Assembly: GCA_025084515.1 (NCBI GenBank)
Contig: JAJAGP010003180.1
Coordinates: 1-64,000 of the forward strand
From: Ancistrus triradiatus
Lineage: Eukaryota > Chordata > Actinopteri > Siluriformes > Loricariidae
Length of the DNA: 64,000 nucleotides
Direction of reading: 5' to 3'
Part shown: positions 44,641-55,515 of the stretch, one piece after another
How the letters are laid out: every line of letters starts with the position of its first letter
How positions within the stretch are numbered: position 1 is the first letter of the stretch
Notes under the pieces: generated by a model
What the model saw: only the letters and a program-made list of their open reading frames with translations
Database searches by the model: none
Told to the model about the DNA's origin: nothing
Made by a program: the position numbers and the translations under genes

Positions 44641-46340
44641 GTGATTACCAGTTGGACTACAAAATGCCTGGAATGGAATCCCCTTAAAGTTCCTCTTAAG
44701 GTTTTTCCTTATGCCATTCCCAAGGGTGTAACTATAAGTTCAGTGTTTGGGAATAAACAGTAAAATGTCTCAAGAGAAATCCTGAGAGGGAACCAAAGGT
44801 GCTACTAAAAGTAATGCTGTATTAAATGTTTAAGCTTATATGGGGCTACAGGTTTAAGTAACACCAAGAATGACCTGTAGATGCCACCCTCTATATGGAT
44901 GTACTTTTCCTGTGTACAGTGAGTATGGCATGATCTCATCTAACAGAGTCTTAATTGAGAAGCATCATCATGAATTCGCACTATAGTCATTACATATCAG
45001 TCTCAAAGTCTGCTCCATTATCTTTACAAGAACATATTTAGAGTGTTAAGTACAGTTATCAAAGCAGAAGAAATACTTCAAGTAATCCCCTCAGGCTATG
45101 GACAATTATACCACCAAACATACGGCAACTTAAATATGTAGTACACTTTATAATTGATCATCTGTAACAATATAAAATAAAATGTGTCTGGATTCAGGTA
45201 ATGGCAGGTACTGGACCAAACCACTGTGAAGGGGGGAATCCAATCCTTTTAAAAACAAACGTTGTTGACATATTGTTGACTGCCACTTCTGTACTCCATT
45301 TCCCATCATCCATCGCACTTGCAGTCCTCCTCACTACCTCTGATTTGCCAGATTGCTGATCACACACAGACATTTGAACTCCATTCACTCATATTATTCA
45401 ATGCGATGTTTCATTGCTGCTTAGCATTATTCCAATCGTCTTGCGAGATCTAGATTACTAATTGGAATCCCAGGTCTGTTGAGATGCCCTTGAACAAATA
45501 TCTTCAAATGAAGAAAGGTTGATTAGTGCTGTAGATGGCAGACTGATTTACTAACTCCGGTTCATTGTGTTCTTTAGCGCAGCCATGTGTTCTTTAAACA
45601 TTAAGAACAGCAAATATCAACCAACACAGCTTTAATATTGTGCTAAAATGACAAATAAAGGACAGGACGCTGAACTTTCTCTCTTCCTTTTCTAGCGGAC
45701 AGCAGGGCAAGAAGTCACGGCAGATGGATGAATTAGCTAGGTGCGCTAATCTCAGCAGGGCTTTTCTCTCTTTCTCTGCCATTTATCTCCGTCCTCCTTG
45801 GCTCTCATCCTCCCTCCATTCGTTGACGGGTGGCCACGTTTAGTAACTAGGTCATTCTGTCTTTGCTGTTGGTCACCCTTCAGTTCAGACCCACTTCAGC
45901 TCAGTTTCTAAACTCACACTCCTTCCTGCTCTTATCTGAGCAATAGTATCATCGTTTAGTCCTGGAAGAGAGCACATCAGGTTACAGGTTGGTAAGGGGG
46001 ATTATTATTACTTGGAAGGGTGAAATCAGAATGTGTGTGTATTCAGGTTAATGGTCATCATATCAGTACAGTATGACCTTCGGGAGTGTGCACAGCTTAG
46101 CATTCTTTTCCCTAGGAATGTGCAGAGATACATGTTTTTAAAATGAAAATGCCTGTCTGTGCAAAGGCCTAAGTAAGTACTTTAAAAGTTTACTTAGGTA
46201 TTGATTACTGGAGAAGAGTTTGCAGAAAGTCTTTTGTAGAAAGGGAAAGCAGAAGCCCAGTAGACAAGGACAGAATAGCAGATTTGAGGTTTGTCTTACT
46301 GGGGCGAATGTGCTTCAGCTAAAAAAGACATATCTCTTTT
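44641..46340. other. Gene-free spacer
   Basis: No element firmly recognised. 45380-45680 is non-repetitive in appearance and might be conserved non-coding DNA. Confidence 0.35.
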
Positions 46341-46823
46341 TTAAGCTCTGTTTTTAATGGTGCAGTTTGCACATTCTGTAGATGTTTCATGCAAACTGAT
46401 TCCATCATATATTGTGTAATTGTATGGGATGTGAACTCTACAGTAGTCAAAGCCTTCATTATATACATGATCATTTTTTAATTCGATATACTCCTGACAA
46501 ATATCGGGATATACTGTGAAACCACCAGAATCTTTAAAAAAGACATGATACAAATGCTTGGTCATTACACCCAGCACTAGTTCTAGCTCCCATTTGGAGA
46601 AGGATGTCTTTGCTGCAGCTGCATCTGAGGAAATATTGGCTTGAAGAGTGAGTGGAGACTTGAATCCAGCTTTGAAATCCCCCACTTTCTGCCACAAAGT
46701 GCATCCAACAAGCAGAGAGCAGGATGAGAAGGATGAAAAGATTTTATGGCTCAGAGAAGAGATGGTAGAGCAGAGCAAAAAGTGAACAAAGGAAAGTGGT
46801 GAAAGTTTGGTGTTGCTGCCATG

Positions 46824-47030
46824 CTGGGGCACCCCTGGTCTGCTTGCACTATTACAGATCCAGCCCGTCATACTTTAGGTACTCTGGCGAGACAGAGCAT
46901 TTATGGAGACAAGCAGAGGGTATAACTCAACCCTGATCTGGAACAAAGTCATCAGAGACTTGGCCATCGGACATACAGATAGAAACGGACACAACCTGAG
47001 GCTGACAACAACCAGAACAGATGCATGAAC
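46824..47030 (-). repeat. Dispersed repeat (pairs with 58180-58390)
   Basis: Both regions have 'cctggtctg-ttgcacta', 'cccagtc'/'cagcccgtc', 'actctgg', 'gaggcagaac'/'gagacagagc' and 'gacaca' words in the same order. Weak but colinear; family unknown. Strand is arbitrary. Confidence 0.4.
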
Positions 47031-47086
47031 CAGAAACTCAGCAAATATGTTTTACAAAAATACAAATCAATAAATATTGGAGAATA

Positions 47087-47166
47087 TACAGTACTGTGCA
47101 AAGTCTTAAGCCACCATTCATACTATTGCTGAAACAACAAATCTATTGCACGTCTTTTGTACAGTA

Positions 47167-47171
<5 letters not shown>
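47087..47171. mobile_element. 85-bp MITE of the Tc1 family C
   Basis: It starts TAcagtactgtgcaaagtc and ends cgtcttttgtacagtactgTA, an inverted repeat of the family-C terminus, with only about 45 bp between. Directly followed by (AT)n. Confidence 0.8.

Positions 47172-47219
<48 letters not shown>
47170..47219. repeat. (AT)n microsatellite
   Basis: About 25 TA units, starting at the right TA of the MITE, which probably seeded it. Confidence 0.95.
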
Positions 47220-47220
<1 letters not shown>

Positions 47221-48503
47221 CCATCATTATATACAGTATCACTGTTCTGACCTTCGCTCTTCGCATTAAGCATCGATTGTTAGAGTATGAGACTGTGTGA
47301 TGCCCTTGTGATGCACTGGCACCTTGTCTGTAACTCTCACCACGATCAATTGCTTTAATGAATATGATTAGTGCAACTACTCTATTATGGTTTTACATTT
47401 CTAGCACTCTCACGTGACGAGAGTATATTTTCTGTCTACAATGATTCTGCAAAAATGTAACAACATCTATGAGAGCCAAATGAGGAGAAATAAGATTAGA
47501 GATGTTCCTTAGAGAATCTGATATGATTGTGAGGTGGAGAGAACAGAAAGATACTTTGCTTTCTGTCTTTCATCACCTTATGCTGAACTGAACAGGATTT
47601 GTCATGTTGCTTCATAACCTCTTAATAACTCCTTCCTGATTGGATTCTGCTGCAGCAAATTGAATTCATTAGTAGAGATTAGGGAACACAGCAGCAGATC
47701 AGTGACTGCTGAGAGATTCAATTAGTCTCCTTGTCTTGCGGTTACACCCAGGAGCACTTCTGCATATCCCAGAAAATGGAGTGAAAACTCGGTTTTGAAC
47801 AACAGAATGTAAAAATGTAAATTTCAGATTTTGGATATTTATATATATATATGAAAGAAGAAAATTAAAACCCTGGAAACATCCTTCAGAGGTCAGACTC
47901 ATGCAGGTCGAAAGAGAGGGAAAAGTGAGAGATGATGGAGGAGAAAAACAGGTATCATTATTAAACTGATGGCATTGGACTCGGCCGTAAATAATGCAGT
48001 GAGGGAAAATAAAAGTGACAATCAGAGAGCCTTTATTCCACTAGCACTCCTGAATTATTTACTTCCTGCACTGATTAAACCTGAACACACAGAGAAAGCG
48101 AGAGAGAGAGTGTCAGAGACAGAGAGGGAGAGAGCATTGCCAATAGCTGGGCATAGAGCAGTGTGCCCTCTCACAGCTGGCACTGACAGTCAGTGCACCA
48201 AAACTGGGATTTGGTGAAAACAGCCTGAATATAGAGTTAGTGAACATAGCCTGAATATAGTCAGACTGTCCTATTGGCACAATTTATGTGCAAAAATAAA
48301 TGAATGGTTGCCAAATGAGGCAACCTGTAGGAAGCTGAAGCTGTACTTGTTGTCCCTCGATGTCACATCATCAGATGCTCATTCCATGTCAGCAATCAGA
48401 ACCCCAGATTCTACAAAATGTCTTCTGCAAATCCTCCAGAAGTGAATAAGTGGGAGTAATTGAGCGTGTGATGCTCTATAATGGATAGGCTTCCTGTGGT
48501 AGG
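47220..48503. other. Gene-free spacer
   Basis: No gene seen. A short GA-rich stretch at 48092-48132. The rest is unclassified. Confidence 0.35.
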
Positions 48504-48510
48504 TGTATTG

Positions 48511-48709
48511 TGGTAGGGACTGTGGTGGCCTAGTGGTTAAGGTGCAGGACTATGAACCAGAAGGTCCAGGGTTCAAATCCCACCTCAGCCAAGCTGCCAC
48601 TGTTGGGTCCTTGAGCAAGACCCTTAACCCACAATTGCTTGGATTGTAAGACTGTATCAATTGTAAGTTGCTCTGGATAAGGGCGTCTGCTAAATGCTGT
48701 AAATGTAAA
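48511..48709 (+). mobile_element. tRNA-derived SINE, full length with target duplication
   Basis: The best copy in the window. A-box tggcctagtgg at 48526-48536, B-box ggttcaaatcc at 48570-48580, a tRNA-unrelated body, and a tail ctctggataagggcgtctgc with gtaaat units. It is flanked by a 7-bp direct repeat TGTATTG (48504-48510 and 48710-48716), the mark of retroposition. The tail matches the 3' end of the L2-type LINE at 30537-30577. Confidence 0.93.
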
Positions 48710-48882
48710 TGTATTGCATATATAGGCTCCAGGTTCACCACGACAATCACCAGGATAAAACTAATAAATACGAATGCATGAATAAATACAATAAATTAAT
48801 CAATTAATATGTCTATATTTTTTTATATTTGCTCATAAAATGAAAAGGCACCCTCACTTTTTATCGCAATGTGTCCCTGAGG

Positions 48883-48896
48883 CCAGTAGGGGGCAG
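48883..48896 (+). promoter_or_regulatory. CTCF consensus site
   Basis: CCAGTAGGGGGCAG fits the CTCF core CCASYAGRKGGCRS at every position. Occupancy is inferred. Confidence 0.55.
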
Positions 48897-49086
48897 TAAT
48901 TTGCCTGTTCTGATTTTTGACACAGGACTGTGTACATTCCAAATTCAGGTCATCAAACCCACTTTGCTGGGGCACTTGCCTCAGTAAAATGTTGATATGC
49001 CGCACCAAAATCACGGCGGTAAAATGTCAATTTTATCCCGCATTCCTCAGCAGAACTACGAGACACTACGCAAATTCACTACAGGC

Positions 49087-49105
49087 ACTACATTTCCCAT
49101 AATGC
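49087..49105 (+). promoter_or_regulatory. ZNF143/Staf site and possible promoter
   Basis: ACTACATTTCCCATAATGC closely matches the ZNF143 (Staf/SBF) consensus ACTACAWTTCCCAKVATGC, which is typical of active promoters. About 125 bp further on, aag then gtaata (49228-49236) could be a first-exon donor. No coding sequence follows within the window that I can recognise. Confidence 0.5.
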
Positions 49106-49236
49106 CCGAACATCTTTCCAAACGCTTGAGTGGCTGACGCTTTCAGTCACAGCCAGTTTGTTTCGTGTTTTTTGCATAAAGTATTGCACAACCGCAAATT
49201 TAAAAGAAAGTCAGCCCTGCTGTAAGCAAGGTAATA

Positions 49237-50278
49237 ATAGCTCACGGATATATGTTTGGGCCACTTATAAGTGTATAACTAACTAAAAGTACATATTAGA
49301 GCACGAAAGACATTCATTAAACTAGCAAAGGCATCTTAGCATAAACAAAATTAACAACTTCCAGTCTTCATTTCTCATCCATCACAGAGTATCGCCACTT
49401 TAGTGTGAAATTACTTAATCTATTTACTGTTTAACAGGCTTATTTTTTTTATGGACAGTTGTGAACCTAGGACTGATTGACAAGAGGGTTACAGGTGTGC
49501 CCCTTTAAATTCTGTGTGACCCAGTATAACAAGTAGTCTAGAAACACTTCTGTACTGAATTTGTCACTGACTTCTTTTTCTTTCTGAAATACGTTTGATG
49601 AATAGATACAAAAATAATTAAACATCTGGCAGGCATTTATTCATTTGATAGAATCCTTAATTAAGTAATTAATCATGGAAAACCTGCACTTGAGTAACTA
49701 CTTAGAAAGGCATTTTTCTTTTACTCATGTATGCACTGGGCTAGATTTATGCACAGGTTACCTGGGCTGTAGCCTAGAGCCCCAAAAAGGGCCAGACCAA
49801 ATTAATCTGAATAGTGCATGCCCCTTAAAGGTGAGTACATGCCAGGAGAGTAGGTGTTGTATTCCCATTCTCTTTCATTTTTGTTTGCCTTGGTAATGTC
49901 ACTTTTCCTTTTCACATTATTTTCAGAAAACTAAACCCAACTAACAAAAACACGTCTCAAGGTCGTCCCCCAAACTAACACTGTGAGCATGATCTGGATA
50001 TTTTCTTAGCCTGGTGTTTCAAGCCTCGTCTCTACGCATTTCTTGAATGAGCCTAAAAGAATAAACAATATTTGTTCACTAAACAAGAATGTGACATCGG
50101 CTGAAATGACCAACAGCAATCTTATTTTAGTAACCAGGATGGGGAGTACACAGAGGAGCAGGGAAGGCACCAGTTATGCACAAAGGACGAAACAGCATAA
50201 ATTTGACATACGAAAAAGTCCTTATGGAACACGTATTTGCGATGTATTATGCAAAATTTGGTACGTTCTTGTTTACCT
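49237..50278. other. Gene-free spacer
   Basis: Nothing recognisable; could be intronic if the 49-kb promoter is real. Confidence 0.3.
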
Positions 50279-50415
50279 GTTTTGTCTCATTTGTTTAACT
50301 GGGTTCTCTTTATCTACTTTTAGGACTTGTGTGAAAATCTGATGATGTTTTAGGTCATATTTATGCAGAAATATAGAAATTTCTAAAGGGTTCACAAACT
50401 TTCAAGCACCACTTA
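50279..50415 (+). mobile_element. Right end of a Tc1 family F element
   Basis: It repeats the right terminus of the 20798-22363 element (tttaactgggttctctttat, ttttaggacttgtgtgaaaa, caagcaccact). The body is absent on the left. Confidence 0.8.
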
Positions 50416-50724
50416 ATAGGATCTAGGCTGTGGAATGAACTGCTTTATAACATGAATGTAAAAAATCAGCTGGTTAGAATGCATCATGATAAATAACCAT
50501 CATTGGACCATATCAGGACGTTCTCAAATGTTCTCGAAAGTTAACAGAAATATGATATGAGGGACTGTACAGGGATGTTACCAAACATCCCAAGAATGGA
50601 CGTTTGGGCTTATTCAGTTAGTTCTAGAATAGGACCTGTTTCAAATGTCCTTATAGGTTTAGAAACGTCCTAAATGTAACATCCCTGGGACGTCCGTTCT
50701 TTGTTGTGTATAAGGTATAGTTAA

Positions 50725-51175
50725 GTTTTGTCTTTCTATCATTCTGAGGACTTTATATTGACATAATATTACTGCAGCTAATTAAATCTACACTTATACC
50801 TAACAATAACCTTAACCTTAGTAATTTAACATAAATATTTTGGCTCTCTTCGTTTTTCAAAAGAAAGATGCTGTTTTCGTAGATGCTGTTTTTAATCCTT
50901 GTGGGAACTAGCAAAATGTCCCCCAAGGTAAAAATGTCAGCTCTTTCTTTCCTTACAGTAATACTTGCACACACCCCACACGTGTTTGTCTCACTATTCT
51001 GGTGGGGAGTTTCCATTGACATAATGAGTACTGGAACTAATTAATGCTACACCTAATCCTAAGCTCAGTAACCTAATGGAGATCCCTGTGGGGACCAGCA
51101 AAATGTCCCACAAGGTAAAAATGTTAGATCTTTTTATCCTTGTGGGGACATTTGGCTCCCACAATGCTATATAAA
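50725..51175. repeat. Two tandem copies of a fish dispersed repeat
   Basis: 'attgacataat', 'ctaattaa', 'aaccta' and 'agcaaaatgtccc-caaggtaa' occur twice in the same order (about 50748-50940 and 51000-51125). Class unknown. Confidence 0.6.
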
Positions 51176-51600
51176 CATTATACCCTTAATGAATTAAGAA
51201 TTTGCCCAACTTTGCATTTTTGGTTTGTGATGACTGCTAATTATGACTAAACGTTTAGCCATTGTGCAGTTATCTCTTTCTTTATGGTCTGTAATGCCAT
51301 TTCTGTGCATTTGTTGCTGTCCTTAAGGGTCTCATTTCTCCGTCTCTCTCTGCTCCAACCTGTGTCCACCACCATGTATGAATATTTGTTCTTTAAAACA
51401 TCTACTTAGAGCTTGCCGAGCTTATAAAAGTATGCTCTCTTAACGTCTCAGTTTTCCTCTACACCTGTAAAATGCATCTTCTGGATAAGTCACTGTTTGT
51501 TTGGACAGAGAGCTCTGTTTGCTAGATATTTATCTAAACTATGAGGTGTAAGGTTACTAATGTGTTCAGCTCTTTAAGTACAATCACAAAAGTAAATGGT

Positions 51601-51750
51601 TTACATTTATGGCATTCATCAGACACTCTTATCCAGAGTGACTTGCAACTGATACGATCTTAGAAGTTACAGTCCAAGCAATTGTGGGTTAAGTGCTTTG
51701 CTTAAATGCTTGCCAGTGCTGGGTTTGACCACTGAACTTTCTGGTGAATA
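51601..51750 (-). mobile_element. tRNA-derived SINE, minus strand, diverged
   Basis: Reversed tail ttatccagagtgacttgcaa and body 'ccaagcaattgtgggttaag'; the head is lost. Confidence 0.75.
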
Positions 51751-52118
51751 ATATTTCTTTTGGTTGGATTGCGTGTCTGCTTGGCAAGATGCGAGACATC
51801 TCCTCATTTAAGGGCAAAGCCACCCAGTTCTGCCAGGTACATGTCCCAGTTCTGTCTGTTTTCCCCCAAACAGGAGCTCCTGGCTCAAGCCTATAGTTGG
51901 GGTTTCAACTTCTGTATTTCTGAGTTTCTTGAGTCTAGGGAGATGGGTCTTTGGTAGCACAAGCAGACCAGGGGTGCCCCCGCAAGACGTAGTAATATAA
52001 TATGTACTCATGTTAATGTGAAGAATTTCACCCTTGTTTGTGTATTTAATGTTTAGATTGGTGCAAGAAACTTTTAAGTTGTCAAAGGCTTTAGTGACTC
52101 TTCATGGCCCTCTAGTGA

Positions 52119-52146
52119 ACACACACACACACTCACACACACACAC
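52119..52146. repeat. (CA)n microsatellite
   Basis: CA units with one interruption. Confidence 0.9.
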
Positions 52147-52430
52147 TTCTCTCTGCATTGTCTGCGTGGCATAAAAAAGTCACCTCGATGTTCACATCTG
52201 CTCAGAAGGAGAGCCTCTTTGGCGTTTGTGTGTACAGGATAAAGGGCTGCATTCATGTCGGCTCAGACAGAGAAAAAATGCACAACCATTGTTCCACGCA
52301 CAAAACATCCAACAAAAAGAGAGAGAAACAAAATCCCTCCATCAGAGAGGAGAGACGCTGCACAACAGCAGAGCCATTCATCCACATATCACTAATGAGG
52401 GTTAATGTTACACCCTCCCATTAACACATG

Positions 52431-52456
52431 CACACACACACACACACACACACACA
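52431..52456. repeat. (CA)n microsatellite
   Basis: Thirteen CA units, 75 bp before a (TG)n tract, so the two could pair as a hairpin. Confidence 0.9.
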
Positions 52457-52528
52457 GGTCACAAACGTCCGAGTTCACTACTTGTGCTTATTGAACTACC
52501 ATCACCAAAACTGGTATTTTTGCTAAAT

Positions 52529-52530
<2 letters not shown>

Positions 52531-52601
<71 letters not shown>
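52531..52601. repeat. (TG)35 microsatellite
   Basis: Thirty-five uninterrupted TG units, the longest dinucleotide run in the window. Confidence 0.97.
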
Positions 52602-52603
<2 letters not shown>

Positions 52604-52725
52604 GAAGGCGGTAGCTGAACTCTCAGAGCAAAAGTCAATAACAGTTCTAAATAAAATCCCTTCCAAGACCAACTAACATCGCTCAGTAGCATGAAAGCAA
52701 TTAGTAAATAGTAATGGCATGGGCC

Positions 52726-53105
52726 TTCCTTTAAACGGCCGAGGTCTTACGAATTATTATAGGAAATAAAACGCTGTCTTATATACATCTTATTCATGTC
52801 TGAATGACAGAAAACTAGTTCGAACCCTTGCAACAACCTCTGACAGAAAAGAAAATCACAGTCTTGAAAGGCAGAAAGAAAACCCCTTATTTTTTAATGC
52901 AGTTCTTCCTTTTTTGTTTTCATTTTTGATAAGTGTTTCATGTTTTATAAAAGATACAAAGATAGGAATTGCTGTATTGTGTTTTCATATCGTGATTTGA
53001 TTTATATTATACATTGACCACAATCGACATTAACCAGACGTAATATAGGTAAAATAAGACAGATTTTTATTTCCTATTATAATTCTTCAGACCTTGTTAT
53101 TTATA
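52726..53105. repeat. Element with inverted ends related to the long dispersed repeat
   Basis: 52730-52785 (gaggtcttacgaattattat, aggaaataaaac) and 53055-53105 (gacagatttttatttcctat, tataattcttcagacctt) are inverted copies of the same terminus, which also ends the copies at 44110-44165 and 7070-7100. This suggests a TIR-type element about 380 bp long. Confidence 0.5.
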
Positions 53106-53398
53106 CCATAAGTAGTGATGTTCTCGTCCATCATGAGTCAGCAAACAATGACACAAGTCTCACACTGCTAATGTTGACTACAAACAACCAGACGGATACA
53201 TGTCAAACATTGTCGTTAACTTAAAAACACTCTGTATCAACAAGGTGATGACACACTTCTGAGCAAGTCCCTTTTAGGCAAAAGCTTGAAGTCCGCAGAA
53301 AAGGTATTTTCTCATGAACTTCTTCGAAAGATCTGCTATTGACAAATTTTCATTTTTGAATATATCTTGTTTGCTGGCTTTTTAGGACACTACAGAAG

Positions 53399-53998
53399 TA
53401 TACTCCCCTGGACAAAAATGAGTTGCCTTCTGTGTTTAAGGTGGTAGTAACTTCAGGCTCCTGCAGGCGGCGTTGTACCAGGATGATCAGGCTATAAATA
53501 CCTGCGGGGTGTGCGATGGGATTCATAGATTGAGAAGAGGTGGTACAGTGCAGTGAATGTCTTGTTAGATGGTGGAAAATGGGTCGCTAAGCAGATTCTA
53601 ATGATTGGCAAAAAGGAGTGATTGCATTTGGGTGTGCCAAAGGTCATAGTGTGAAGGAAGTAGCTGAATTTGCAGGAGTATCAAAGTGTACGGTCATTTA
53701 CATTTACAGCATTAAGCAGACGCCCTTATCCAGAGCGACTTACATTTGGTACAGTCTTACAATCCAAGCAATTGTGGGTTAAGGATCTTGCTCAAGGACC
53801 CAACAGTGGCAGCTTGGCAGAGATGGGATTTGAACCCTGAACCTTCTGGTCCATAGTCCAGTATCTTACCCACTAGGCTACCACAGTACCACGGTCATAC
53901 GGGTCTACCGGAAATTCTCATCACAGTTGTGGCCGAAAGATAAAACCATTAGGTATGTTTCAGTCACAGGTGACTAATTTTTTGTCCGGTGAGTATAC
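53399..53998 (+). mobile_element. Short Tc1-like element carrying a SINE (family G)
   Basis: Inverted ends tatactcccctggacaaaaa (53399) and ttttttgtccggtgagtata (ending 53997). Inside, a plus-strand frame 53593-53697 plus 53899-53978, read across the SINE, gives a transposase-like N-terminus (SNDWQKGVIAFGCAKGHSVK, then EVAEFAGVSKCTVI-RVYRKF), a helix-turn-helix. The catalytic half is missing. Confidence 0.75.
53690..53898 (-). mobile_element. tRNA-derived SINE inserted in the family-G Tc1
   Basis: Full-length minus-strand copy (reversed tail gcagacgcccttatccagag first, head ctaccacagtacc last). The flanking ACGGTCAT at 53690-53697 and 53891-53898 is the target duplication; removing the SINE restores a continuous helix-turn-helix reading. 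Confidence 0.92.
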
Positions 53999-55325
53999 AA
54001 GCTTGTCATTTTGTTTTGACAGCTTTAACTCTTTGATGGCTTTTTTTTGCCCCAAGGCTGAATATTTTTTTAGAAAAGCATTAGTTTTGAAACAGTCTGT
54101 AACATTATTATAATTGAATTGTTAAATTGTAAAATAGACTATTACTAGACTAGACTAGACTATTGCACTGTACTCAATAGACATCAGTGTTTCTCTGCTT
54201 GTCAGTCCTTACACCTAAGGAATTCTTGATGTTACTTGTTATTCTTAAAGGCAGTTATACACTGAACAAGATGCGAAGAGCGACGTGAAATAGTATGTTT
54301 GAAATATTCCCAGTGCTTTTTCCCCCCATTTGAGTCAGTTAAGACACATTAGCAGGACCCTTATTTGTAAAGAGTGACATTTTCTACACCACAGCATTTA
54401 ATAAACACTTTTGTGTGGTGGCTCTGACCTTTACCAGCAGAACCTTCCAGATGGGGGCAGCAGACGAAAACATTCCTGCCAAACACAGCTGCTAGAGGGA
54501 AATGCTCAAAAAAATAAACAGTGCACAGTCCCAATCTTCTCTGACACTAACACGTGCAACACTGAAGCTACACAAGCCCTCCACACAGAACATGCGGATG
54601 TAAACACATCCAGCTTCTTGAGCACACCTGCTTTCAACATGGGTATATTCCAATATTTGTTTCATTTCCAGGGAAGGAAACCAAAAATAAACCAGGGGCG
54701 GCGTTCCAAGTCTGCTTCGATTCAACCTCAATCCACTTCCTTTTGTCGGAGTGTCCTTGTGCTTCTTAAATCGTCACAATCCTCACATTATTTTAATCGT
54801 TTCCACATGGTTTTTGCATAAACAATTCCTGAGGACTTCAAATCGGACAGGAAATAAAGGATCATATTGGAATGTTATAGACACCCAAAAATCATTCAGA
54901 ACATCTCAAACTAATTGGCAATATATTGCAATATATGCACTGTTTGATTTTCATTATTATATACTGTATTGATTGTCATACAGCAATTCAGGTTTGTGTA
55001 TTGTAACAGTATAAAATGTGTTTTACCCGAGAGTTTCATTTCTATGTGTGCTTAAAGGTAAACATGTCATTTAACAGTTTGTTTACATTAGTTCCCCCAT
55101 TTCCTGAGTAATTTCTGTTCCTCTGATTGGTCCAGAGTCTCATTTGACATATTGTTTTATACCCAAAGCTGACCAGTTATGTCATAAACCCTATATAGTT
55201 CCATATATGTCACTTCAAACAAAGACTTTCATGCTTTACAGAGCACTATTTATTAAAGACTGTATGGACTAACAACAGTTATTGCACCTACAATTTAAAA
55301 ACGTCAAAATTGATTCAATACAGGG
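53999..55325. other. Gene-free spacer
   Basis: 54411-54821 is open for 136 codons on the plus strand, but the translation lacks any recognisable domain. No element identified. Confidence 0.3.
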
Positions 55326-55329
55326 TTGC

Positions 55330-55515
55330 TGGGAGCCTGGGACACTTTAGAGATGCCAGCTGACCTAAATATGACTTTGGGATGCGAGAGGAAACCCATG
55401 CAGACAAGGGGAGAACATGCAAATTCCACACAGGCAGTGGCCAGGATGGGAATCAAACTTTAGATTATGGAGCTGTGAGGCAACAGCGCTAACCACTGCA
55501 CCATCGTGCTACCAA
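55330..55515 (-). repeat. Common teleost repeat (cacggtggtgcag type), inverted
   Basis: 'ggagaacatgcaaattccacac', in part, then 'gctgtgaggcaacagcgcta' and 'ccactgcaccatcgtgctac' give the reverse of the 18815 repeat. Confidence 0.6.

Noticed and set aside
48526..48580. tRNA gene
   Set aside because: A- and B-boxes are present, but the sequence belongs to a SINE with an L2-type tail and target duplication, and no cloverleaf is retained.
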